In this document: positions 25,670 through 34,485 of the stretch, one piece after another | How positions within the stretch are numbered: position 1 is the first letter of the stretch | Layout: each line of letters opens with the position of its first letter | Source: Streptomyces rubradiris | GTDB lineage: Bacteria > Actinomycetota > Actinomycetes > Streptomycetales > Streptomycetaceae | Length of the DNA stretch: 64,000 nt | Direction of reading: 5' to 3' | Assembly (NCBI RefSeq): GCF_016860525.1 | Contig: NZ_BNEA01000015.1 | Span: 4,030,001-4,094,000, forward strand | Translations under genes and position numbers: made by a program | The notes under the pieces: model-generated | Database searches by the model: none | The model's input: the letters and a program-made list of their open reading frames with translations, nothing else | Told to the model about the DNA's origin: nothing

Positions 25670-26733
25670 TGGCGCGCTTCCACCCGCTCCCGGTGGCCGC
25701 GGTCGACCGAATCACGGACGACTCCGTCGCCCTCACCCTGTCCGTCCCGCCGGAACTGCGCGATCAGTACCGGCACGCGCCCGGCCAGCACCTCACGCTG
25801 CGCCGCCGGGTGGACGGCACGGAGCTCCGCCGCACCTACTCGATCTGCTCCCCCGCCCCCGATCCGGCGGGCGAGGGGCCGGCCACCCTGCGGGTGGGGG
25901 TCCGGCTCGTGGAGGGAGGGGCCTTCTCCACGTACGCGCTGAAGGAGATCAACGTCGGGGACGAGCTGGACGTGATGACCCCGGCGGGCCGCTTCACGCT
26001 TGATCCGGCACCGGGGTGGTACGCGGCGGTGGCCGGTGGAAGCGGCATCACCCCGGTGCTGTCCATAGTCGCCACGCTGCTGGCCCGCGAACCAAGGGCC
26101 CGGTTCTGTCTGATACGCAGCGACCGGACGGCCGCCTCGACGATGTTCCTGGAGGAGGTCGCCGACCTGAAGGACCGCTATCCCGAGCGGCTTCAGCTGG
26201 TGACCGTGCTCTCCCGGGAGGAACAGCAGGCGGGCCTGCCGTCGGGCCGGCTCGACCGGGCACGGCTGGCGGGGCTGCTGCCCGCGCTGCTGCCGGTGGA
26301 GGAGGTGGCGGGCTGGTTCCTGTGCGGGCCGTACGGGCTGGTGGCGGGCGCCGAGCGGGCGCTGCGCGACCTGGGCGTGGCACGTGACCGGATCCACCAG
26401 GAGATCTTCCACGTGGACGCGGGCTCGGCCCCCGCGGCGACGGTGTCGGCTCCCGCGCACAGCACCGTCACCGCGCGGCTGGACGGGCGCGGCGGCACCT
26501 GGCCGGTGCGGGAGGGCGAGTCGCTGCTGGAGACGGTGCTGCGCAACCGGCCCGACGCGCCCTACGCCTGCAAGGGCGGGGTGTGCGGGACCTGCCGGGC
26601 CTTCCTGGTCGCGGGCGAGGTGCGCATGGACCGCAACTTCGCGCTGGAGACGGAGGAGACGGAGGCCGGATATGTGCTGGCCTGCCAGTCGCATCCGCTG
26701 ACGGAAAGAGTGGAGCTGGACTTCGACCGCTGA
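25669..26733 (+). CDS. paaE: 1,2-phenylacetyl-CoA epoxidase reductase subunit PaaE
   Basis: 354 residues. The N-terminal FAD-binding barrel has RRTYSICS (FAD motif) and the NAD(P) domain has AGGSGITPVLSI and FLCGPYG. The C-terminal plant-type 2Fe-2S ferredoxin has YACKGGVCGTC and ACQ (four Cys ligands). It passes electrons from NADPH to the PaaAC diiron centre. Its ATG shares one base with the paaD stop. It closes the operon. Confidence 0.95.
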   Translation: MARFHPLPVAAVDRITDDSVALTLSVPPELRDQYRHAPGQHLTLRRRVDGTELRRTYSICSPAPDPAGEGPATLRVGVRLVEGGAFSTYALKEINVGDELDVMTPAGRFTLDPAPGWYAAVAGGSGITPVLSIVATLLAREPRARFCLIRSDRTAASTMFLEEVADLKDRYPERLQLVTVLSREEQQAGLPSGRLDRARLAGLLPALLPVEEVAGWFLCGPYGLVAGAERALRDLGVARDRIHQEIFHVDAGSAPAATVSAPAHSTVTARLDGRGGTWPVREGESLLETVLRNRPDAPYACKGGVCGTCRAFLVAGEVRMDRNFALETEETEAGYVLACQSHPLTERVELDFDR

Positions 26734-26776
26734 CCCGCCGGCTCCGGCCGCCGCCGTACCGCCCGTTCCCTTCTCC

Positions 26777-26790
26777 TAGAACCTGTTCTA
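26777..26790. promoter_or_regulatory. KstR-type palindrome upstream of acyl-CoA dehydrogenase
   Basis: TAGAACCTGTTCTA fits TNNAACNNGTTNNA, the operator of the TetR regulator KstR of sterol catabolism in mycobacteria and rhodococci, with all arm bases symmetrical. It lies 46 bases before the GTG start of the acyl-CoA dehydrogenase gene and directly precedes a TTGACG hexamer at 26793-26798. Confidence 0.7.
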
Positions 26791-26835
26791 TCTTGACGGA
26801 CCGTCAGACGACGGTACCCGCCGGGAGGACAGGCC

Positions 26836-27978
26836 GTGGACTTCACCTTCACCGAGGAGCAGCAGGCGGCGGCCGAGGCGGCGCGGGGGGTGTTCGCCGG
26901 GGTGGCGCCGGACGAGGTGCCCAGCCCCGCACTCACCACCGGTGCCGTGGCCGAGGGACTGGACCGTGCGCTGTGGTCCCGGCTCGCCGAGGCGGATCTG
27001 CTGGGTCTGCTGTCGGCCGAGGCGCACGGCGGGGCGGGGCTCGACGCCATCGCGCTGTGCCTGGTGCTGCGCGAGGCCGGCAAGGTGCTGGCCCGGGTGC
27101 CGCTGCTGGAGCACAGCGCCGCCATGGCGGCCGTGCAGCGCCACGGCGGTCCGGAGCAGGCGGAGCGGCTGCTGGCCCGGGCGGGGCGGGGCGAGCTGGT
27201 GCTGACCGTCGCGGCGAACGGGCGTACCGGCCACGACCCGGCCGAGCCGGCCGTCGTCGCGCGGCGGGACGGGCGGGCGTGGCTGCTGGACGGCGTGCAG
27301 ACGGCGGTGCCGTGGGCGTTCGACGCGGACCTGATCGTCGTACCGGCGCACCTCGGGAGTGCGGGTGGCGAGCGGACCGTGCTGGCGCTGGTACCGCGCG
27401 GGGCGGACGGGCTGGAGGCGGCCGAGCAGGTCTCCACCAGCGGTGAGCGGCTGGCCGAGCTGCGACTGCGGTCGGTCCGGGTCGGACCGGAGGAGGTGAT
27501 CGAGGCCGAGGGCGCCTGGGAGTGGCTGCACGCGCTGCTGGTGACCGGGACGTGCGCGCTGGCGCTCGGGCTGGGCGAGCGGGTGTTGCGGATGACCGGC
27601 GAGTACACCGGCAGGCGGGAGCAGTTCGGGTACCCGATCGCGACGTTCCAGGCGGTGGCCGTACAGGCCGCGGACCGGTACATCGACCTGCGGGCCATGG
27701 AGGCCACCCTCTGGCAGGCTGCCTGGCGGATCGCCTCCGGTGCGCCGGGGACGCTGCCCGCCGCCGGGGACGTCGCCGTGGCCAAGATCTGGGCGGCGGA
27801 GGGGGTGCGGCGGGTGGTGCAGACGGCACAGCATCTGCACGGCGGCTTCGGCGCGGACACCGACTACCCGCTGCACCGCTACCACGCCTGGGCCAAGCAC
27901 CTGGAACTGGCGCTCGGTCCCGCGGCGGCGTACGAGGAGCGGCTCGGGGACCTGCTGGCCACCCATCCGCTCGGCTGA
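26836..27978 (+). CDS. Acyl-CoA dehydrogenase family protein
   Basis: 380 residues from GTG 26836 (GGGAGGA upstream). The middle and C-terminal ACAD domains are recognisable: REQFGYPIATFQAV, IWAAEGVRRVVQTAQHLHGGFGAD. The usual catalytic Glu region near the C-terminus reads RYHAWAKHLELALG with no obvious catalytic Glu at its usual place. This resembles the partner subunits of the heteromeric FadE enzymes of steroid side-chain breakdown, but the assignment of the missing residue needs an alignment. The KstR-type palindrome upstream points to sterol or unusual acyl-CoA substrates. It follows paaE by 102 bases and probably has its own promoter. Confidence 0.88.
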   Translation: MDFTFTEEQQAAAEAARGVFAGVAPDEVPSPALTTGAVAEGLDRALWSRLAEADLLGLLSAEAHGGAGLDAIALCLVLREAGKVLARVPLLEHSAAMAAVQRHGGPEQAERLLARAGRGELVLTVAANGRTGHDPAEPAVVARRDGRAWLLDGVQTAVPWAFDADLIVVPAHLGSAGGERTVLALVPRGADGLEAAEQVSTSGERLAELRLRSVRVGPEEVIEAEGAWEWLHALLVTGTCALALGLGERVLRMTGEYTGRREQFGYPIATFQAVAVQAADRYIDLRAMEATLWQAAWRIASGAPGTLPAAGDVAVAKIWAAEGVRRVVQTAQHLHGGFGADTDYPLHRYHAWAKHLELALGPAAAYEERLGDLLATHPLG

Positions 27979-28019
27979 CGGACAGCTCCCGCCGGGGAAC
28001 GGCTGAACCCGGGGGACGG

Positions 28020-28367
28020 CTAGGCGACGAATCCCGGGGTGCCGTCGTCGGTGACGACCGGGCGGCCGGCCCGCTGCCAGTCCTGCATGCCGCCGTCGAC
28101 GTTCACCGCGTCGACGCCCTGCTGGACCAGGTACATGGTGACCTGTGCCGAGCGGCCGCCCGAGCGGCAGATGACGTGGACGCGGCCGTCCTGCGGGGCG
28201 GCCTCGGTCAGCTCGCCGTAGCGGGCCACGAACTCGCTGAGAGGGATGTGCAGCGCCCCCTCGGCGTGGCCCGCCTGCCACTCGTCGTCCTCGCGGACAT
28301 CCAGCAGAAAGGCACCGTCCTTGACGTCCGTCACCTGGACCGTGGGCACACCAGCTCCGAAATTCAT
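28020..28367 (-). CDS. Rhodanese-like domain protein
   Basis: 115 residues, a single rhodanese domain. LLDVREDDEWQAGH (CH2A-like) and the active-site loop VICRSGGRS with catalytic Cys near residue 69 are present. Single-domain proteins of this size transfer sulfane sulfur (GlpE/PspE type); the acceptor is unknown. It lies 26 bases downstream of the J-domain gene on the same strand and may be co-transcribed. Confidence 0.88.
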   Translation of the reverse strand: MNFGAGVPTVQVTDVKDGAFLLDVREDDEWQAGHAEGALHIPLSEFVARYGELTEAAPQDGRVHVICRSGGRSAQVTMYLVQQGVDAVNVDGGMQDWQRAGRPVVTDDGTPGFVA

Positions 28368-28393
28368 GGCTCCGACGCTACCCGAAGCCCGGC

Positions 28394-29206
28394 TCAGCCC
28401 TGTCCCAGCAGCCCGGCCAGTTCCGCCTCCCGCTGGGCGATGTCGGCACGCAGCCGGCCGGCGATCTCCTCGAGCAGCGCGTCGGGGTCGTCCGGGGCGA
28501 GCCGGAGCAGCCCGGCGATCGCGCCCTCCTCCAGCTCGCGGGCGACGAGGGTGATCAGTTCCTTGCGCTGGGCGAGCCATTCGAGGCGGGCGTACAGCTC
28601 CTCGGCGGGGCTCGGCCGGCGTTCGGGCGGCACCGGACCGGCGGCCCACTCGGCGGCCAGCTCGGTGAGCAGGGCCTCGTCGCCACGGGCGTAGGCGGCG
28701 TTGACCCGGCTGAGGAACTCCTCGCGCCGCTTGCGCTCCGCTTCCTCCTGGGCCAGGTCGGGGTGGGCCTTGCGGGCGAGGTCGCGGTAGAGCTTGCGGG
28801 CCTGCTCACTGGGGCGCACCCGCTGCGGGGGCCGTACCGCCTGGCCGGTGAGCATGGCGGTGGCCTCCGGGAACAGGCCGTCACCGTCCATCCAGCCGTG
28901 CATCAGCTCCTCCACGTCCGGGAGCGGCAGCACCCGGGCGCGGGCCTCGGCGGCGCGGCGGACGTCCTCGGGATCGCCGGTGCGGGCGGCCCGCGCCTCG
29001 GCGATCTGCGCGTCCAGTTCCTCGATCCGGGAGTACAGCGGGCCGAGCCGCTGGTCGTGCAGGCGGGAGAAGTTCTCCACCTCGACGCGGAACGTCTCCA
29101 CGGCGATCTCGTACTCGATCAGCGCCTGCTCGGCGGCCCGGACGGCCTGTTCCAGCCGCTCTTCGGGGCGCGGCGCCTGGAACTGGCCGGCTTCGGGGGT
29201 GGTCAC
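28394..29206 (-). CDS. J-domain-like protein with N-terminal coiled coil
   Basis: 270 residues. Residues 15-75 form a charged coiled coil (QAVRAAEQALIEYEIAVE, then SRIEELDAQIAEAR). Around residues 130-180 is a DnaJ-like segment: ARKLYRDLARKAHPDLAQEEAERKRRE here broken at the HPD motif, which is the Hsp70-stimulating tripeptide. The C-terminal part is helical and ends AELAGLLG. No Gly/Phe or zinc region is present, so it would be a type-III J protein. Partner DnaK and client are unknown; the upstream rhodanese may share its operon. Confidence 0.72.
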   Translation of the reverse strand: MTTPEAGQFQAPRPEERLEQAVRAAEQALIEYEIAVETFRVEVENFSRLHDQRLGPLYSRIEELDAQIAEARAARTGDPEDVRRAAEARARVLPLPDVEELMHGWMDGDGLFPEATAMLTGQAVRPPQRVRPSEQARKLYRDLARKAHPDLAQEEAERKRREEFLSRVNAAYARGDEALLTELAAEWAAGPVPPERRPSPAEELYARLEWLAQRKELITLVARELEEGAIAGLLRLAPDDPDALLEEIAGRLRADIAQREAELAGLLGQG

Positions 29207-29395
29207 GCGTTCAGCGTATCGCTCCGCCGGACCCGGCCGAGGCTTGCCGCCCGGCTCTCGGCAGCCCGGCCCGGACGGAGGTGGGCGGGGTCTCTCGCCG
29301 GAGGAGTGCGGGTGTACTGCCGAGTGCGGGTGCGTAGGGGCTGGGCGCGCAGTCCCCCGCGCCCCCGGGAATTCCCCGTGCGTGCGGAACGAGGC

Positions 29396-30991
29396 TCATA
29401 CACCCGTCTCCGCCTCGATGCGGCCTGCTCGGATGGCGGTCAGGAGGGTGGCGTGGTCGGACTCGGTGCGGTCGGCGTAGGCGACGGCGAACGTGGCGAT
29501 GGCCTCGTCCAGTTCCTCGTTCTTGCCGCAGTAGCCGGCGATCAGCCACGGGTCGGCGCTGTGGGAGTGGGCGCGGGCCAGCAGGGCGCCGGTCATCCGG
29601 CCGTAGTCGTCGAGCTGGTCGGCGGGGAGGGCCGCCGGGTCGACGCTGCCCTTGCGGTTGCGGAACTGCCGCACCTGGTACGGGCGCCCCTCGACGGTGG
29701 TCCAGCCCAGCAGGATGTCGCTGACCACCTGCATCCGCTGCTGGCCGAGGACCACCCGGCGGCCCTCGTGCGCCACCGGCCGCACCGGGAAACCGGCCGT
29801 GGCCAGATGTGGGACGAGCGCGGAGGGACGGGCCTCCTTCACCTGGAGGATCAGCGGCTCCCCGCGGTGGTCCAGCAGCAGGACGACGTAGGACCGGGTG
29901 CCGACGCTGCCGGTGCCGACCACCCGGAAGGCCACGTCGTGCACGGCGTGCCGGGCGAGCAGCGGACGGCGGTCCTCGCCGATCGTGCCGACGTACTCCT
30001 CCAGGGCCAGGGCGACCGCCGCGGCCTCGGCGTCCGGTATGTCACGCAGCACCGGCGGGGCGGGCACGAACCGGCGCCCGCCGCCCGCGACGGGCTCCGT
30101 CGACTTCGCCGCGAACCGGCCGCTGGTGTTGGACCGGGCCTTCTCCGAGACCCGCCGCAGGGTGCCGAGCAGGTCGTGGGCGTCGGTGTGGGAGACCAGT
30201 TCCTCGTCGGCGATGGCGTTCCAGGCGTCGAGCGCGGGCATCCTGGCGAGCAGCCGCATGGTGCGGCGGTAGGAGCCGGCCGCGTCGCGGGCCGCCGCGC
30301 GGCAGGTGTCCTCGTCGGCGCCCGTCTCCCGCCCCGCCAGCACCAGGGAGGCCGCGAGCCGCTTCAGGTCCCACTCCCAGGGACCGTGCGCGGTCTCGTC
30401 GAAGTCGTTGAGGTCGATGACGAGGTCGCCCCGGGCGTCGCCGTACAGGCCGAAGTTGGCCGCGTGCGCGTCGCCGCATATCTGGGTGGCGATCCCGGTC
30501 ATGGGGGTGCGGGCGAGGTCGTACGCCATGAGACCGGCCGAGCCGCGCAGGAAGGCGAACGGTCCGGCCGCCATCCGGCCCACACGCAGCGGGATCAGCT
30601 CGGGGATGCGCCCGGCGCCGGACTCCCGGACCGCGGTCACCGCGTCGGGGCGGCCGGGGTCCGGGTCGAACGCGCGGTGGGCGGAACGCGGCACACTCCG
30701 CCGCAAAGCCTTGCCCTCTTTTTTCGGCGAACCCGGCGAACCCGGCGAACCCGGCGAACCCGGCGAACCACACATACCCGCGGAATCCGCCGTACCTGCC
30801 GCACCCTCCGCACCCGGCCCCGCCGCCTCGCCCGGCTCCCCCCGCGGCGGCCAGGAAGCGAACCCCCGCACCGGGGGCAGTCGGCGCGCGCCCCGGCCCG
30901 CCGTGCCCGCCACAGGCTCACCGCTCCCGGTCACCGCGACCGCCTCCCCGCACTGCCCCGCACGCCCTCGAACGGACGTAGGTACGAACAT
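29396..30991 (-). CDS. DUF2252 family protein (kinase-like fold)
   Basis: The conserved part covers about 440 residues: RMAAGPFAFLRGSAGLM, GDAHAANFGLYG, and LNDFDET (GDxHxxN and DFD as in APH-type kinases), LKRLAASL, and YCGKNEELDEAIA near the end. DUF2252 proteins are widespread in actinobacteria and have no firm function. The start is uncertain: ATG 30991 gives 531 residues with a low-complexity leader that includes five Gly-Ser-Pro repeats, while ATG 30775 gives 459 residues beginning just before them. Neither has a strong ribosome site. It is divergent from a TetR gene. Confidence 0.82.
   Translation of the reverse strand: MFVPTSVRGRAGQCGEAVAVTGSGEPVAGTAGRGARRLPPVRGFASWPPRGEPGEAAGPGAEGAAGTADSAGMCGSPGSPGSPGSPGSPKKEGKALRRSVPRSAHRAFDPDPGRPDAVTAVRESGAGRIPELIPLRVGRMAAGPFAFLRGSAGLMAYDLARTPMTGIATQICGDAHAANFGLYGDARGDLVIDLNDFDETAHGPWEWDLKRLAASLVLAGRETGADEDTCRAAARDAAGSYRRTMRLLARMPALDAWNAIADEELVSHTDAHDLLGTLRRVSEKARSNTSGRFAAKSTEPVAGGGRRFVPAPPVLRDIPDAEAAAVALALEEYVGTIGEDRRPLLARHAVHDVAFRVVGTGSVGTRSYVVLLLDHRGEPLILQVKEARPSALVPHLATAGFPVRPVAHEGRRVVLGQQRMQVVSDILLGWTTVEGRPYQVRQFRNRKGSVDPAALPADQLDDYGRMTGALLARAHSHSADPWLIAGYCGKNEELDEAIATFAVAYADRTESDHATLLTAIRAGRIEAETGV
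30725..30769. repeat. Five copies of a 9-bp repeat
   Basis: CGGCGAACC is repeated five times without change. Read on the minus strand it gives Gly-Ser-Pro triplets near the N-terminus of the DUF2252 protein. Confidence 0.9.
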
Positions 30992-31163
30992 CAACTCGGG
31001 GAGACGGTACAACCGGTGGCCCCGAGGACGGCTTGGGCCGACCGGACGTCGACGCCGTCGACCAGGCCCCGCCGACCGCTGACCGGCCGCTGACCGGCCC
31101 CGATCGCCGCGACGCCGGTGGGACAATGGGCGGCGGCCGCATGCGTCAGGAAGGTACAGGCCC

Positions 31164-31760
31164 ATGACCACCCGACCCGGCCTGCGGGAGCGGAAGAAGG
31201 CCAAGACCCGCCGCCTTCTCCAGCAGGAAGCCCTCCGTCTCTTCGTGGCGCAGGGGTACGACCACACCACCGTCGAACAGATCTGTGACGCGGCCGACGT
31301 CTCGCCGAGCACGTTCTTCCGTTACTTCCCGGCCAAGGAAGACGTGGTCCTCATGGACGACCCCGGCCCGTACCCCGAGGAGCCGGAGCCGGCCGACGCG
31401 GGCGATCCTGCGGAGCCGCCGATGACCGACGCGGTGCGGGCCACGCTCCACGACCTGCTCGCCCGGCGCGTCGGCCCGGACCCGGACACCACGCTGGCGC
31501 GGCTCAGGCTGGCCGCGCGGGTGCGGTCGCTGCGCGCACGCCTGTGGCAGCACCAGGAAGCGCAGGTGGCGCACACGGCGGCACTGCTCGCCCGCCGCGC
31601 GGGCAGGGACGCGGACGCGTACGAGGTCCGGCTGGGCGCCGCCGTCCTCGTCGCGGTGACCACCGAGACGCTCATGTACTGGGCGGAGCACGACGGCGAA
31701 CCGGGCCTCACGGCCCTGTTCGCCCGGGCACTGGACCGCCTCGGCGGACTCCGCCTCTGA
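31164..31760 (+). CDS. TetR-family transcriptional regulator
   Basis: 198 residues from ATG 31164 (GGAAGGT upstream). Helix-turn-helix about residues 12-58, with VAQGYDHTTVEQICDAADVS and FFRYFPAKEDVVL, the aromatic pattern of the MftR/SACE-type subgroup. The C-terminal ligand domain is divergent. It lies 172 bases from the divergent DUF2252 gene, which is the obvious candidate target. No inverted repeat strong enough to name as operator was found in the gap. Confidence 0.9.
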   Translation: MTTRPGLRERKKAKTRRLLQQEALRLFVAQGYDHTTVEQICDAADVSPSTFFRYFPAKEDVVLMDDPGPYPEEPEPADAGDPAEPPMTDAVRATLHDLLARRVGPDPDTTLARLRLAARVRSLRARLWQHQEAQVAHTAALLARRAGRDADAYEVRLGAAVLVAVTTETLMYWAEHDGEPGLTALFARALDRLGGLRL

Positions 31761-32224
31761 CCGGCCGGCTGCCCGGCCGGGTCGCGGCGCCGTGCGAGCG
31801 GTCCCAGGACGAGCCCAGGACGAGCCCAGAACGGGCCCAGAACGAGCTCAGGACGGGCCCAGGGCGGGCCCGATAGGCGATGACGCTGGCCGCTGGGCCC
31901 GCGCACGCCGGCAGTCGCCGTTCTTCCGCGGGCGGACAGCCCTCGCTGCCGGAGGCGCGCGTTCGCGGCCGTGTGCCGTGCGGCGACGGGTGCCGCGGCG
32001 CCGCCCGCATCGGCCGCCCGAGCCCTGCCGACGAGCCCTGTGACCTCCTTCATCATGTGGGCTTGCGTCGCCGACACCGATGAAGCCCGTACGGGCCGGC
32101 ACGGCGAAGGTCGGCATTAAAGACGCGTAAAGATTGCCGGAACCAGGAAATGAAAGGCCGCGCCGCACCGTGTGAGTATCCGTCCAGCCGGAGACGAGCG
32201 ACGGGTGAGAGGGGGACGGCACGC
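31761..32224. other. 464-base intergenic stretch with 11-bp repeats
   Basis: Six degenerate copies of an 11-bp unit (CCCAGGACGAG) fill 31803-31868. The rest shows no supported gene. The segment 32095-32160 is richer in A and T (ATTAAAGACGCGTAAAGATTG), as expected for the promoter of the NfeD gene that follows. Confidence 0.6.
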
Positions 32225-32734
32225 ATGGCCTGGTTCCTGGGACTCGGCATCACGGGGGTCGTGCTGCTCGCCCTGTCGCTCGTCTTCGACGGGCTGCTGG
32301 ACGGCGCGTTCGACGGTGCGCTGGGCGGCAGCCTCGACGGGTGGCTGTCGCTGCCGGTGATCGCCGGGTTCCTGGCGATGACCGGGTTCGGCGGGGTCAT
32401 CGCCCAGGCGGCCCTGGGTGTTCCCTTCGCGGGTGCCGCCGGCGTCGGCGCGCTGACGGGGGTGGGCACGGCGTGGCTGACGTACCGCTTCGGCCGTGCC
32501 CTCATGCGCGCCCAGACGGCCCTGGCGCCCACCGGGGACGACCTGATCGGCGCTTCCGGCAAGGTGGTGACCGCGATCCCGGCCGGCGGGTTCGGCGAGG
32601 TCATCGTGCACCTCGCGGGCCAGCCCGCGAAGTTCGCCGCGCGGGCTGCCGCGCCGGTGGCCCGGGGCGCCGAGGTGTGGGTGGAGGCCGTACAGTCCGC
32701 GAGCTGCGTACTGGTACGTCCCGTAAACCACTGA
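32225..32734 (+). CDS. NfeD-like membrane protein, flotillin partner
   Basis: 169 residues. Two or three hydrophobic segments in residues 1-100 (LGLGITGVVLLALSLVF; LPVIAGFLAMTGFGGVIAQ; GVGALTGVGTAWLTY) precede a C-terminal OB-fold domain of about 65 residues (LIGASGKVVTAIPAGGFGEV) as in NfeD/YuaF. It is encoded 151 bases before a flotillin gene, the usual pairing; NfeD proteins are thought to anchor flotillin-rich membrane patches. A 20-bp tandem repeat begins within its last codons and runs through its stop. Confidence 0.85.
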   Translation: MAWFLGLGITGVVLLALSLVFDGLLDGAFDGALGGSLDGWLSLPVIAGFLAMTGFGGVIAQAALGVPFAGAAGVGALTGVGTAWLTYRFGRALMRAQTALAPTGDDLIGASGKVVTAIPAGGFGEVIVHLAGQPAKFAARAAAPVARGAEVWVEAVQSASCVLVRPVNH

Positions 32735-32790
32735 TACGAACCGTAGACCGCTGATACGTCCCATGGACCGCTGATACGTCCCGTCGACCG
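32711..32790. repeat. Four-copy 20-bp tandem repeat spanning the NfeD stop codon
   Basis: Units start at 32711, 32731, 32751 and 32771 and resemble CTGATACGTCCCGTAGACCG. The stop TGA of the NfeD gene (32732-32734) falls in the second unit. The repeat then fills about half of the gap to the flotillin gene. Confidence 0.9.
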
Positions 32791-32885
32791 CTGAGCGGTC
32801 ACCCCGCTCCGGCCGCCCGTCTGCCCGCCGCCCCGTCCGGGGCTCCTTCCTACCCTCCGGGGTGCAACGTGTCTGGGGGCATGTC

Positions 32886-34415
32886 ATGAATCCTGTCGTC
32901 TTCGCCGTCGTCGGAGTCGTCGTCCTTCTCGTCCTGCTGGCGCTGGTCGTCGCCAGCCGCTACAAAGTGGCCGGTCCGAGCGAGGCGTTCATCGTCACCG
33001 GCCGGCGCGGCAAGAAAGCCACCGATCCCGAGACCGGCCGGATCTTCACCGACAACAGCGGGCAGAAGGTGGTCGTGGGCGGCGGCGTGTTCGTCGTGCC
33101 GTTCGTGCAGCAGAAGTTCACCCTCGACCTGTCCTCGCGGCACATCCCGGTCGCGGTGCGCGGCGCGGTCACCCTGCGGGGCGTGAAGGCCAACCTGGAC
33201 GGTGTCGCGATCGTCAAGGTCGGCGGGACCGAGGACGCCATCCGCGCGGCGGCCCAGCGGTTCCTGATGCAGCAGGACGGCATCGTGGGCTTCACCCAGG
33301 AGGTGCTCTCCGGAGCGCTGCGGGCGATCGTGGGCCGGATGTCGGTGGAGGACGTCATACGCGACCGTGCCGCGTTCGCCGGGCAGGTGGCCGAGGAGGC
33401 CGAGGCCAGCCTTTCCGGGCAGGGCCTGGTGCTGGACGCCTTCCAGATCCAGGACATCACCACGGAAGGCTCCTATCTGGAGGACCTCGGCCGCCCGGAG
33501 GCCGCGCGGGCCAAGCAGGAGGCCGACATCGCCGAGGCCGAGGCGCGGCGGGCCGCCGAGCAGGCCAGGCTGAAGGCGGAGGAGGAGATCGCGGTCGCGC
33601 AGCGCACGCTCTACCTCCGGCAGGCCGAGATCAAGGCCGAGACCGACCAGGCCGCCGCCCGCGCCAACGCCGCCGGGCCGCTCGCCGAGGCGGCGCGGCA
33701 GCAGGAGATCCTCACCGAGCAGGAGAAGGTCGCCGAGCGGCAGGCGGCCCTGACCGACCGCCAGCTCGACACCCAGGTCCGCAAGCCCGCCGACGCCCAG
33801 CGCTACGCCGCGGAGCAGGAGGCGGAGGCCCAGCGGGTCGCCCGGGTCAAGCAGGCCGAGGCCGAGCGGGCGGCCGGGATCGCCGCCGCGCAGGCGGAGG
33901 CCGAGCGGTCCCGGCTGACCGGTGAGGGCGAGAAGCAGCGCCGGTCGGCGCTGGCCGAGGCGGAAGCCATCGAGGGCATCAAGCAGGGCGAGGCCGAGCG
34001 GTCCCGGCGTGCGGCGATCGCGGAGGCCGTCCGGCTGGAGGGCGAGGCCGAGGCGGCGGCGATCGCGGCGAAGGGCGGTGCGCAGGCCGACGCGATGCGG
34101 AAGAAGGCCGACGCCTACGGGCAGTACGGCGAGGCCGCGATCCTCCAGATGCTCGTCGAGGTGCTGCCCCAGGTCGTGGCCAAGGCGTCCGAGCCGCTCA
34201 GCGCCGTGGACAAGATGACGGTGATCTCCACCGACGGCGCGGGCCGGCTGCCGCGGGCGGTCGCCGACAACGTCGCCCAGGGCCTGGAGCTGCTCGGCTC
34301 CACCACCGGTGTCGACCTGACCGAGCTGCTGAAGGGCCTGACCCGGCAGACCTCCGGCAGCGAGCCCGCCGCGCCGACGACCCGGCCCAACGGCAAGATC
34401 GAGATCACCACCTGA
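32886..34415 (+). CDS. Flotillin (SPFH-domain membrane scaffold)
   Basis: 509 residues from ATG 32886. N-terminal membrane helix (VVFAVVGVVVLLVLLALVV, residues 4-22), SPFH/band-7 domain about 30-200 (ARYKVAGPSEAFIVTGR-like SRYKVAGPSEAFIV; LRAIVGRMSVEDVI), then a long Glu/Ala coiled coil to about 410 with many AEAER and QAEAE repeats. Bacterial flotillins (FloT/YuaG) organise membrane microdomains and affect fluidity and cell-wall synthesis. It forms a pair with the NfeD gene. Confidence 0.92.
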   Translation: MNPVVFAVVGVVVLLVLLALVVASRYKVAGPSEAFIVTGRRGKKATDPETGRIFTDNSGQKVVVGGGVFVVPFVQQKFTLDLSSRHIPVAVRGAVTLRGVKANLDGVAIVKVGGTEDAIRAAAQRFLMQQDGIVGFTQEVLSGALRAIVGRMSVEDVIRDRAAFAGQVAEEAEASLSGQGLVLDAFQIQDITTEGSYLEDLGRPEAARAKQEADIAEAEARRAAEQARLKAEEEIAVAQRTLYLRQAEIKAETDQAAARANAAGPLAEAARQQEILTEQEKVAERQAALTDRQLDTQVRKPADAQRYAAEQEAEAQRVARVKQAEAERAAGIAAAQAEAERSRLTGEGEKQRRSALAEAEAIEGIKQGEAERSRRAAIAEAVRLEGEAEAAAIAAKGGAQADAMRKKADAYGQYGEAAILQMLVEVLPQVVAKASEPLSAVDKMTVISTDGAGRLPRAVADNVAQGLELLGSTTGVDLTELLKGLTRQTSGSEPAAPTTRPNGKIEITT

Positions 34416-34425
34416 GCACCCGGCC

Positions 34426-34467
34426 GCCGTGCGGGACCGCCCCCCGAGGTGGCGGGACCCGCACGGC
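34426..34467. terminator. Bidirectional terminator between flotillin and PucR genes
   Basis: GCCGTGCGGG (34426-34435) and CCCGCACGGC (34458-34467) are perfect arms; the loop contains a second inner stem CCGCC/GGCGG. It lies between convergent genes. Confidence 0.85.
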
Positions 34468-34485
34468 ACGCCGTCGCGTGCGGGC

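Noticed and set aside
31803..31868. Operator array for the TetR gene
   Set aside because: The 11-bp units are direct, degenerate and located after the TetR stop codon, not in its promoter.
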